Positions 1-5,806 of a stretch of 9,438 bases of DNA are shown here, piece by piece. Positions within the stretch are counted from its first letter, which is position 1; each line of letters begins with the position of its first letter. Source of the DNA: Gammaproteobacteria bacterium (GTDB lineage Bacteria; Pseudomonadota; Gammaproteobacteria; SZUA-152); the NCBI GenBank assembly GCA_030613605.1, contig JAUWLO010000071.1, forward strand, positions 1-9,438. The letters are read 5' to 3'. A program made the position numbers and the translations under genes. The notes under the pieces were generated by a model that made no database searches, was not told where the DNA came from, and saw only the letters and a program-made list of their open reading frames with translations.

Positions 1-906
1 GTTAAATCTTCCTGCAAAGCCGGTGTTTGCCAAAGCTGCATGATGGTGGCACACGAAGGTGAACCTCCCGAGAAATCTCAAACTGGCCTGAAAAGTGTGC
101 TCAAGGCACAGAACTATTTCCTTGCCTGTGCCTGCGTACCAAAAAACGATATTCATGTTGGCCTGCCTGATAAGAACCTCATTGAAATCGAAACCACCAT
201 CCAGGCCGTTGACCTGCTGAATCCTGAAGTGGTTCGGTTGCGTCTGGTCCGTCCAGAAAATTATGAATATTATCCTGGACAATATTTAACACTGACTAAC
301 CCACATGATGTAAGTCGCAGTTATTCCATCGCCAGCGTACCTGCCGAAGAAGATTACATAGAACTTCATATTCGACGTGTTCCTGACGGGCAGATGAGTG
401 GCTGGGCACATACTGAAGCCAAAACCGGGGATACTGTCCATATCTCCCAAGCTCATGGCGAATGCTTTTACATACAGAATGATCCGCAACAACCCCTGCT
501 GCTGGTTGGAACAGGGTGCGGACTCGCACCGCTCTACGGAATTGTTAGAGAGGCGTTACGCCAGGGTCACAGCGGCCCAATCCATCTTTATCACGGCAGT
601 CGCACACTGAGCGGCCAACTGACATCCAATGGCCTGTATCTGGTGGATGAGTTGCGAGCACTGGAACAATCCTGCGACCATTTTTTCTATCACCCCTGCA
701 TATCACGAGGGCATGTGCCTGAAAATATGCGCCAGGGACGTGCCAACGACATGGCATTAGAAGATCATAAAAGTCTGACGGGATGGGCTGTCTATTTATG
801 CGGGCAGGAGGATATGGTTAAAACGACGAAGACAAAGGCCTATCTCGCGGGGGCTAACCTGCAAAATATTTACGCTGACCCCTTCATCGTCACGCCCTCG
901 TGTTAG
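1..906 (+). CDS. 2Fe-2S ferredoxin / FAD / NAD(P) oxidoreductase, 5'-truncated by window edge
   Basis: The reading frame is open from base 1 to the TAG at 904-906, so about 301 residues of a longer protein are visible. Near the edge is a plant-type ferredoxin cluster motif, SCKAGVCQSC (Cys 5, 10 and 13 of the fragment, spacing C-x4-C-x2-C), with the fourth ligand probably Cys43 in FLACACVP. This is followed by a ferredoxin-reductase-like FAD domain with RSYS at residues 106-109, and an NAD(P)-binding domain with GTGCGLAP at 170-177 and CGQEDMV at 267-273. The order is that of single-chain electron-transfer reductases serving oxygenases, CDP-deoxyglucoseen reductase and similar enzymes: NAD(P)H to FAD to 2Fe-2S to an acceptor. 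The acceptor cannot be told from sequence, and no oxygenase gene is visible here. An ATG at position 40 lies inside the cluster motif and is not the start. It converges on smg. Confidence 0.88.
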   Translation, partial: VKSSCKAGVCQSCMMVAHEGEPPEKSQTGLKSVLKAQNYFLACACVPKNDIHVGLPDKNLIEIETTIQAVDLLNPEVVRLRLVRPENYEYYPGQYLTLTNPHDVSRSYSIASVPAEEDYIELHIRRVPDGQMSGWAHTEAKTGDTVHISQAHGECFYIQNDPQQPLLLVGTGCGLAPLYGIVREALRQGHSGPIHLYHGSRTLSGQLTSNGLYLVDELRALEQSCDHFFYHPCISRGHVPENMRQGRANDMALEDHKSLTGWAVYLCGQEDMVKTTKTKAYLAGANLQNIYADPFIVTPSC

Positions 907-908
907 CT

Positions 909-923
909 TGTTCGCTTCGAACA
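909..923 (+). terminator. Short hairpin after the reductase gene, weak terminator candidate
   Basis: Three bases after the reductase stop codon, TGTTCG (909-914) and CGAACA (918-923) form a perfect 6-bp stem with a CTT loop. No U-run follows on either strand, so it is not a classic intrinsic terminator. It may only stabilise the 3' end, or be chance. Confidence 0.25.
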
Positions 924-963
924 CCTACACCAACACTTAAACAACATCTGAAATAACGCAACC

Positions 964-990
964 AACAATAACGGCATAACCGCGTTTGTT
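964..990 (-). terminator. Imperfect hairpin at the 3' end of smg, weak terminator candidate
   Basis: Bases 964-974 and 980-990 pair as AACAA/TTGTT plus CGG/CCG around a 3x3 internal loop, with CATAA at the tip. The structure overlaps the smg stop codon (989-991). On the minus strand it leads into a modestly T-rich stretch, so it could end the tsaP-dprA-smg transcript. Thermodynamic support is weak because of the internal loop. Confidence 0.25.
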
Positions 991-1468
991 AGTGGAGAGG
1001 TAAACTAAACTCCTCCATCACCATGTTTTCCATCCAGGTGAATGCTTCTTCCAGACCCGGCTGATTAAAGAGCACCATTAGCACCACCCACTTGACCTGT
1101 TCAAGGTCAATATCGGGAGATTCAAGAGCCATTATCCGGTCGATGACCAGTTCCCGACTCGCGCTATCCAGTACACCCATTTGTTCCAGGAACATGAGAA
1201 AACCCCGGCATTCTATATCCAGTTTTTTCTCTTCAGTGGGGCTGAACACACGAATTGAGCGAGCCGTCAGTGCGGGGCGGAGGCTATCTCCATCCTGCAT
1301 GATGGCCAGGTCTTCTAACCAGGCAAAAGCCTTGTTTATCTCAGTGCTAAGAAAGCCTGCTTCTCTGAGCTGGGTTTTGAGGGTTTCAGGATCCGCTTCG
1401 ACAGCGGTGTCATCGTCCATATAGTTCTCGAACAAATACATCAATACGTCGAGCACGTCTTCTTTCAT
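989..1468 (-). CDS. smg: Smg family protein (DUF494)
   Basis: The 159-residue protein begins MKEDVLDVLMYLFENYM, the characteristic opening of the Smg/DUF494 family. It then shows the acidic, helix-rich pattern of that family, including LREAGFLSTEINKAFAWLEDL around residues 34-54. It has no signal peptide or membrane segment and is presumably cytosolic. The family's biochemical function is not established; it is known mainly for its position beside dprA (smf) in gammaproteobacteria. I chose the ATG at 1468: it sits 4 bases after an AGGT ribosome-binding site and overlaps the dprA stop as ATGA, a usual sign of translational coupling. A GTG at 1474 would add two residues but falls inside that ribosome-binding site. 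Family identity is strong; any statement of function would be a guess. Confidence 0.92.
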   Translation of the reverse strand: MKEDVLDVLMYLFENYMDDDTAVEADPETLKTQLREAGFLSTEINKAFAWLEDLAIMQDGDSLRPALTARSIRVFSPTEEKKLDIECRGFLMFLEQMGVLDSASRELVIDRIMALESPDIDLEQVKWVVLMVLFNQPGLEEAFTWMENMVMEEFSLPLH

Positions 1469-2682
1469 GGGCACCTACTTTTAGGGTTAGTGAAAAAACC
1501 CTGGTCATTCCGGCTGTAAAGACCGCCGGTTGATGTGACGCGTCCTTGCAATTCCAGTGATAACAGCATGGATGAAACCTTCTCCGGCGTCAATCCACAT
1601 CGTTCCACCAATACGTCAATGGATATGGGCTCAAAACCCATTTTTTCAATGACAGGATCCTGAGTATTGGCGCTATCTGCATTCACCTGGTCCGCAGCTT
1701 TCAGTTCCTGGGCTATCCCTTCCAACGCCAGAGAGGCCAACGGGCCCAGCTCCTCCAGTATGTCCGTGATGTTTTCAACCAGTTTAGCGCCTTGTCTTAT
1801 TAACGCATGACAACCACGAGACAAAGGATTGTGTATGGAACCCGGAATGGCAAAGACTTCTCGCCCCTGCTCAGAGGCAAGCCGGGCGGATATCAACGAG
1901 CCGCTTTTCAGAGCAGCTTCCACCACCAACGTACCCAAACTAAGTCCGCTGATGATCCGATTACGACGAGGAAAATTACCGGCCAGCGGCGGAGTGCCCA
2001 GAGGGAATTCACTGATAATCGCCCCCTGTTCCACAATGCGATGAGCAAGCTCACGATGTCTTGCCGGGTAAATACGATCCGGCCCGGTACCGGCAACAGC
2101 CACCGTAAACCCTTCCTGTAAAGCGCCCTCGTGACTGGCAGAATCGATCCCCAGCGCCAGACCGCTGGTGATGGTCAAACCCGTTTGCGCAAGCTGGCGG
2201 GCATATTCCTGAGCAATTTGTCGCCCACCAGCACTGGGATTTCGACTACCCACAATGGCCAACTGAGGCAGAGAAAGTACTTCCGGATGACCACGCACAA
2301 ACAACAGGGGAGGAGGGTCCGGGATTTCTTTTAATAGCGATGGATAAAGGGAATCCGCAAGACTCAGAATATGGCAGCCGGATTTTTCGGCCCAGAGCAG
2401 ATCTTTTTCCACCCTGACCCAGTCCGGATTTTTAAAGTAGGACCGGATTTTGGCGGGCAGCCTGAAAGCTTCATCCAGCACATCATTCACGGGATTTTCA
2501 AACAACTCTCCCGGTTTAATGCCCGCTGACAAAATGCGCTGATACATGACGGCTCCAACACCGGGGGCATACAGCAATGCTAACCAATAGCGAAGTTCGT
2601 CAGGTGATGAACAGTCCTGAACTGATGAAGAGTTCTGGACTGACTGGCTGGAATTTATGTGGGAATACAGCGAACGACTCAA
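1465..2682 (-). CDS. dprA: DNA-processing protein DprA (Smf), RecA loader
   Basis: This 405-residue protein carries the DprA Rossmann-fold signature: GSRNPS at 145-150, SGLALGID at 173-180, GTGPDRIYP at 198-206 and FPRRNRIISGLS at 237-248, followed by LVVEAALKSGSL. A helix-hairpin-like region lies at about 30-60 and a C-terminal winged-helix (DprA_WH/DML1-like) at about 350-392. DprA binds incoming single-stranded DNA in the cytosol, protects it and loads RecA during natural transformation; it is also conserved in species not known to be competent. The start is TTG at 2682, preceded by GGGAGGGG at 2690-2697. No ATG, GTG or other TTG is available in this frame between the upstream stop and the conserved core. 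Residues 1-28 are a Ser/Gln-rich extension with a duplicated hexapeptide (SVQNSS/SVQDCS) and are probably not part of the fold. It lies 168 bases after the tsaP-like gene and is coupled to smg. Confidence 0.95.
   Translation of the reverse strand: MSRSLYSHINSSQSVQNSSSVQDCSSPDELRYWLALLYAPGVGAVMYQRILSAGIKPGELFENPVNDVLDEAFRLPAKIRSYFKNPDWVRVEKDLLWAEKSGCHILSLADSLYPSLLKEIPDPPPLLFVRGHPEVLSLPQLAIVGSRNPSAGGRQIAQEYARQLAQTGLTITSGLALGIDSASHEGALQEGFTVAVAGTGPDRIYPARHRELAHRIVEQGAIISEFPLGTPPLAGNFPRRNRIISGLSLGTLVVEAALKSGSLISARLASEQGREVFAIPGSIHNPLSRGCHALIRQGAKLVENITDILEELGPLASLALEGIAQELKAADQVNADSANTQDPVIEKMGFEPISIDVLVERCGLTPEKVSSMLLSLELQGRVTSTGGLYSRNDQGFFTNPKSRCP
2608..2643 (-). repeat. 18-bp imperfect tandem duplication in the 5' end of dprA, also an inverted repeat
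   Basis: Read on the minus strand, TCAGTCCAGAACTCTTCA (2643-2626) is followed directly by TCAGTTCAGGACTGTTCA (2625-2608), 15 of 18 identical. It encodes SVQNSS then SVQDCS. The same bases form an inverted repeat: 2612-2623 pairs with 2631-2642 in 11 of 12 positions around a 7-base loop. In the mRNA this would be a hairpin about 40 bases downstream of the TTG start. Confidence 0.8.
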
Positions 2683-2689
2683 ACGATGA

Positions 2690-2697
2690 CCCCTCCC
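2690..2697 (-). promoter_or_regulatory. Ribosome-binding site that fixes the TTG start of dprA
   Basis: On the minus strand GGGAGGGG lies 7 bases before the TTG at 2682-2680. With no ATG or GTG in frame nearby, this purine-rich site is the main evidence that TTG is used. Confidence 0.6.
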
Positions 2698-2802
2698 TGG
2701 ATCAAATTTCTTCTTAATTCTTTTCAGCTCTTTGCATCAACTCTTCGCATCTGCGGTAGCCACTACAAAGCAAGCCTCACAACAGTACAGCTTAATCGCG
2801 CA

Positions 2803-2828
2803 TAAAGCGTGGTAATAATTACGCTTTA
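2803..2828. repeat. Perfect 8-bp inverted repeat between the tsaP-like gene and dprA
   Basis: TAAAGCGT (2803-2810) and ACGCTTTA (2821-2828) are exact reverse complements separated by 10 bases. Part of the spacer can also pair (GTAAT/ATTAC). A second small stem, GGTGG/CCACC at about 2834-2849, lies between it and the tsaP-like stop codon. The pair could be a transcript-processing or attenuating structure, or a protein-binding site for dprA expression. No T-run follows, so I do not call it a terminator. The remaining bases to 2689 show no promoter I would defend. Confidence 0.4.
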
Positions 2829-2850
2829 GATATGGTGGGTTATGCCACCC

Positions 2851-3966
2851 TCAGGGGTTACGCACCATGTCTAGCACCTGCATATCCTGATAGGCTTCCA
2901 TGACCAGGGCATAGCTCACGTGATCAAATGTTCGGTAGACCAGGGCAACGCCTGCTCTTATATCTGGTAATGTCACGATCTCACCACGATTTTTACCGTA
3001 TACATCACGTACCTTTTTACCGCTCTGGAACACAGCCAGAACATGGCCTGTCTCTAGCCCATCCTGGTCACCTTTATTAATGACGATGGTCTGGTATTGG
3101 CCGATCCGTGTAAGGCCGTCGATGACCGAAATAATTTGACCTTCAATTGGTGACGAAGGCGGATGAGGAATAAAGGTTTGATCCAGACCTGAGGCCTTTT
3201 TGGGTATCAGTCGATCACCTACCAGGGTTTCACGGCTCGACTCAATAATGTTAAGCGTTGTAGGATCACCAAAATCAATCGCCCGGGCATCAGCAACATG
3301 AATAGCTTCGTACCCCAGGATATCTCCACCCGATGTACCTGGGTTGCGATAGGCTTTGCCAATCCGTAACACAGCATAAAGTGACCTGGGATCCTGCCCG
3401 GGTCGTATACCACGGGCGTAGATTCGATCTCCTGCGCCAGAAATCAAACGGCTATCCTTGCTTGATATGATGTAGGCCGCATTCTCCACTTCACTTTCAC
3501 TTAACACTCTGGGCTGCCCCAGGAACTGCTGAATAGCGTTTAACGGAATAGTCGCAATAGGTGCATCAACTCGTAATGTTCGCACCTGAGGTGATAATTT
3601 ATTAACACCTTGTGCCTGCGGCGTCATTTTGATCTTGGGCGCGCCACGACTGACCTTCAATATGGGTTTCCCGGCCGCGTCATATTCCAGATAAACCACA
3701 TCACCGGGGTAAATCAGGTGTGGGTTTTTAATTTGGGGGTTGTAACTCCAGACTTCTGGCCAGAGCCAGGGGCTTTCCAGGAATTTGGCGGAAATATCCC
3801 AAAGCGTGTCGCCTTTCACAACGGTGTATTTATCGGGATGATCTTTTCTCAGCTTAACCACATCGGCCATTGCTGTGGATGCGCCCAACATAAACATGGT
3901 GGCGCTAAACAGTAGAATCACTAGTCCCAGGCGCTTCTTTATCGACTTAGTTATCGACATCGTCAT
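2851..3966 (-). CDS. tsaP: LysM peptidoglycan-binding protein, TsaP-like (type IV pilus secretin-associated)
   Basis: From the ATG at 3966 the product is 371 residues. It opens with a Sec signal peptide: basic n-region SITKSIKKR, hydrophobic core LGLVILLFSATMFML, and likely cleavage after STAMA near residue 34. A LysM domain follows at about 47-94 (YTVVKGDTLWDIS to LIYPGDVVYL) with the SPWLWPEVW insertion typical of this family. The C-terminal half contains a conserved segment at about 283-330 (LTRIGQYQTIVINKGDQDGLETGHVLAVF). In Pseudomonas and Neisseria the LysM protein of this type, TsaP, binds peptidoglycan and the PilQ secretin in the periplasm. The symbol rests on domain layout and on its position between def and dprA, as in Pseudomonas. 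An upstream in-frame ATG at 4011, with GGAG 8 bases before it, would add 15 residues ahead of the signal peptide. I prefer 3966, which has GAGG 7 bases upstream and gives a normal signal-peptide length. Confidence 0.82.
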   Translation of the reverse strand: MTMSITKSIKKRLGLVILLFSATMFMLGASTAMADVVKLRKDHPDKYTVVKGDTLWDISAKFLESPWLWPEVWSYNPQIKNPHLIYPGDVVYLEYDAAGKPILKVSRGAPKIKMTPQAQGVNKLSPQVRTLRVDAPIATIPLNAIQQFLGQPRVLSESEVENAAYIISSKDSRLISGAGDRIYARGIRPGQDPRSLYAVLRIGKAYRNPGTSGGDILGYEAIHVADARAIDFGDPTTLNIIESSRETLVGDRLIPKKASGLDQTFIPHPPSSPIEGQIISVIDGLTRIGQYQTIVINKGDQDGLETGHVLAVFQSGKKVRDVYGKNRGEIVTLPDIRAGVALVYRTFDHVSYALVMEAYQDMQVLDMVRNP

Positions 3967-4030
3967 CCCCGTCCCTCTGTTTGTCGGTTTTTGCGAGTGT
4001 AGTCGAATCATGCGTTAGACTCCAGTGATC

Positions 4031-4036
4031 ATTGTA
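4031..4036 (-). promoter_or_regulatory. Candidate -10 element for the tsaP-like gene
   Basis: On the minus strand TACAAT lies within TTTATACAATG, just downstream of the AT-rich 12-bp repeats. A start of transcription near 4024 would give a leader of about 58 bases to the ATG at 3966, but only about 13 bases to the alternative ATG at 4011. No good -35 hexamer is visible, so this is tentative. Confidence 0.3.
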
Positions 4037-4070
4037 TAAATTAAAAGATAAATTAACAGGTAAATTAACG
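4035..4070. repeat. Three 12-bp AT-rich direct repeats in the tsaP/def divergent region
   Basis: The units are TATAAATTAAAA (4035-4046), GATAAATTAACA (4047-4058) and GGTAAATTAACG (4059-4070). All share TAAATTAA at an exact 12-base period. The array lies immediately upstream of the candidate minus-strand -10, where an UP element or a regulator-binding array would act. It could also be simple-sequence expansion. Confidence 0.7.
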
Positions 4071-4184
4071 GGTTAGGCTCAGTACTTCGGTTGGTTTTTA
4101 GTTCTCTTTCCCAACAACATAGCCAGCAAAAGGCCGGCCATGCCACTAAATAAACATTCTGACTGCCTGTATTCGGGTTTCCTT

Positions 4185-4193
4185 TGATATAAT
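4185..4193 (+). promoter_or_regulatory. Extended -10 promoter for the def operon
   Basis: TGATATAAT gives a consensus -10 hexamer (TATAAT, 4188-4193) with an upstream TGn extension. This typically lets sigma-70 polymerase work with a poor -35, and no good -35 is present. The predicted transcription start is near 4200, leaving a leader of about 25 to 50 bases depending on which def start is used. Confidence 0.6.
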
Positions 4194-4248
4194 GTCGGCA
4201 GTAATCATCATATCTTTTGCCTGAATGGAACATTTTGAACACGATCAC

Positions 4249-4752
4249 ATGTCACTACTTGAAATAATACACTTTCCAGACCCCCGATTACGTCAAAAAG
4301 CGGCCCCGGTAGCCGTGGTGGACGATGAAATTCGGACTATTGTGGATAATTTGTTCGAAACTATGTACGCCGCACCAGGCATAGGCTTGGCGGCTGTGCA
4401 GGTCAATATTTTAAAACAAATTATCGTCATCGATATATCCGAGGACAAAAAACAACCCATTTGCCTCATCAACCCTGAAATACTGGAAAGCCAGGGTGAA
4501 GAAAAGATGGAAGAAGGCTGTCTTTCAGTCCCCGGCATCTATGAGAACGTGAAACGTGCGGCAACCATCAAGGTACGTTTTCTGGACCGTGAGGGCAAAA
4601 CCATTGAAAAGGAGATCAACGGCCTGCTTGCTGTGTGTATTCAGCATGAAATGGACCATCTCGTGGGCAAGCTATTTGTGGATTACCTGTCCGAAATGAA
4701 ACGTAACCGGATACGAAAAAAGCTGGAAAAAATACGCCAGCACACCCTGTGA
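4249..4752 (+). CDS. def: Peptide deformylase
   Basis: This cytosolic metalloenzyme removes the N-formyl group from the initiator methionine of nascent proteins. All three family motifs are intact: GIGLAAVQ (residues 44-51), EGCLS (89-93) and QHEMDH (132-137). They supply Cys91, His133 and His137 as metal ligands and Glu134 as catalytic base. From the ATG at 4249 the product is 167 residues, close to the 169 of E. coli, and begins MSLLEIIHFPDPRLR, aligning with the usual family N-terminus. An ATG at 4225 in frame would add eight residues (MEHFEHDH). Neither start has a clear ribosome-binding site, so the choice rests on homology. The protein ends in a basic helix (KRNRIRKKLEKIRQ). It is the first gene of the plus-strand arm, followed by fmt after 90 bases in which I see nothing but the fmt ribosome-binding site. 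Confidence 0.97.
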   Translation: MSLLEIIHFPDPRLRQKAAPVAVVDDEIRTIVDNLFETMYAAPGIGLAAVQVNILKQIIVIDISEDKKQPICLINPEILESQGEEKMEEGCLSVPGIYENVKRAATIKVRFLDREGKTIEKEINGLLAVCIQHEMDHLVGKLFVDYLSEMKRNRIRKKLEKIRQHTL

Positions 4753-4830
4753 TCATTCATATTGTGGACAGCGGGGCCAATGGGCAGCACCTCCAGCCTC
4801 GTCTCAATACTTGGCTAATGATTAGAAATA

Positions 4831-4834
4831 AGGA
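4831..4834 (+). promoter_or_regulatory. Ribosome-binding site supporting the GTG start of fmt
   Basis: AGGA lies 8 bases before the GTG at 4843. The nearby ATG at 4850 is in another frame, so the spacing supports GTG as the initiator. Confidence 0.6.
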
Positions 4835-4842
4835 TTAACACA

Positions 4843-5793
4843 GTGAAGCATGGCTTAAAGATACTTTTTGCTGGCACCCCTGAGTTTGCTGCCGTTACCC
4901 TAAAGGCCCTGATTGACTCAGAACACGACATTGTAGCCGTCTATACCCAGCCGGACAGACCGGCAGGTCGAGGTCGTAAGCTTACCGCCAGCCCCGTGAA
5001 GGCACTGGCACTGGAACACGAATTACCCGTAGTCCAACCAGCGAGTCTAAAAGAAGCCAACGCACAAAAGGAGCTGGCCAACTGGCAAGCTGACTTAATG
5101 GTTGTCGTGGCTTATGGCCTGATTCTGCCCGAACCTGTGTTGGAAACGCCGCGACTGGGCTGTATCAACATACACGCTTCATTGCTCCCAAAATGGCGTG
5201 GCGCAGCACCCATCCAGAGGGCCATTCTCGCTGGCGACGGCCAGACAGGTATCACCATCATGCAAATGGATGCGGGACTTGATACCGGGGACATGCTGCT
5301 AAAAGTAACGTGCCCTATAAATCCGGGCGATACCGCGGAAATCCTCCATGACAAACTAGCCGAAATAGGCGCCCAGGCCCTGCTTGATATCTTGCCGGAT
5401 TTGTCTGCCGGTACATCACAGCCTGAACTACAGGATGAAACCCAGGCCTCTTACGCAAAAAAATTACAAAAATCCGAAGCTGAGCTGGACTGGCACCAAA
5501 ACGCTGAAGAGCTGGCTCACCAGGTGTGGGGCTTTAACCCCTGGCCAGTAGCGTTCACCCGCTACAATGATCAAAATTTACGCATCTGGATGGCTATACC
5601 TGTCGCAGCTCCCATGGGCGCTGTTGTCGCTGGTAACCCAGGCGAGGTGGTCGCTGAATCCCGCAATGGCATTGACGTACAAACAGGGGACGGGCTGTTA
5701 CGCCTGCAACAGCTACAGTTACCCGGCGGTAAAACCTTGTCTGCCGACCAGTTCCTCAATGCCCACAGCCTGTTAGGAGCACAGCTGGGTTAG
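4843..5793 (+). CDS. fmt: Methionyl-tRNA formyltransferase
   Basis: Fmt transfers a formyl group from 10-formyl-tetrahydrofolate to Met-tRNA(fMet) in the cytosol, producing the initiator tRNA that Def later acts on. The 316-residue product matches the family length (315 in E. coli). The N-terminal Rossmann domain begins KILFAGTPEFA, followed by the tRNA-contacting loop DRPAGRGRKLTASPVK (about 38-53). The catalytic triad is present as Asn109 and His111 in CINIHASLLPKWRGAAPI and Asp147 in DAGLDTGDML. A C-terminal OB-fold-like domain, seen as WGFNPWPVAF and a trailing LQLPGGK segment, completes the protein. It starts with GTG at 4843. RsmB begins only 13 bases after its stop, so co-transcription is very likely. 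Confidence 0.97.
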   Translation: MKHGLKILFAGTPEFAAVTLKALIDSEHDIVAVYTQPDRPAGRGRKLTASPVKALALEHELPVVQPASLKEANAQKELANWQADLMVVVAYGLILPEPVLETPRLGCINIHASLLPKWRGAAPIQRAILAGDGQTGITIMQMDAGLDTGDMLLKVTCPINPGDTAEILHDKLAEIGAQALLDILPDLSAGTSQPELQDETQASYAKKLQKSEAELDWHQNAEELAHQVWGFNPWPVAFTRYNDQNLRIWMAIPVAAPMGAVVAGNPGEVVAESRNGIDVQTGDGLLRLQQLQLPGGKTLSADQFLNAHSLLGAQLG

Positions 5794-5794
5794 C

Positions 5795-5798
5795 AGGA
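5795..5798 (+). promoter_or_regulatory. Ribosome-binding site supporting the GTG start of rsmB
   Basis: AGGA directly after the fmt stop codon lies 8 bases before GTG at 5807. The in-frame ATG at 5825, which would give the family-like start MNPRAVSARIL, has no comparable site ahead of it. Confidence 0.5.
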
Positions 5799-5806
5799 CG
5801 CCCACT

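Noticed and set aside
40..906. Treating the ATG at 40 as the true start of the reductase
   Set aside because: The frame is open to base 1 and the three cysteines of the ferredoxin motif lie before that ATG, so the gene begins outside the window.
4129..4141. GGCCGGCC palindrome in the divergent intergenic region
   Set aside because: An 8-base GC palindrome alone is a common chance occurrence, and nothing else there suggests an operator.
4015..4248. A 77-codon minus-strand open frame across the tsaP/def intergenic region, ending in a repeated LLIY motif
   Set aside because: It overlaps the def promoter and leader, its repeat is only the translation of the AT-rich DNA array, and it resembles no family I know.
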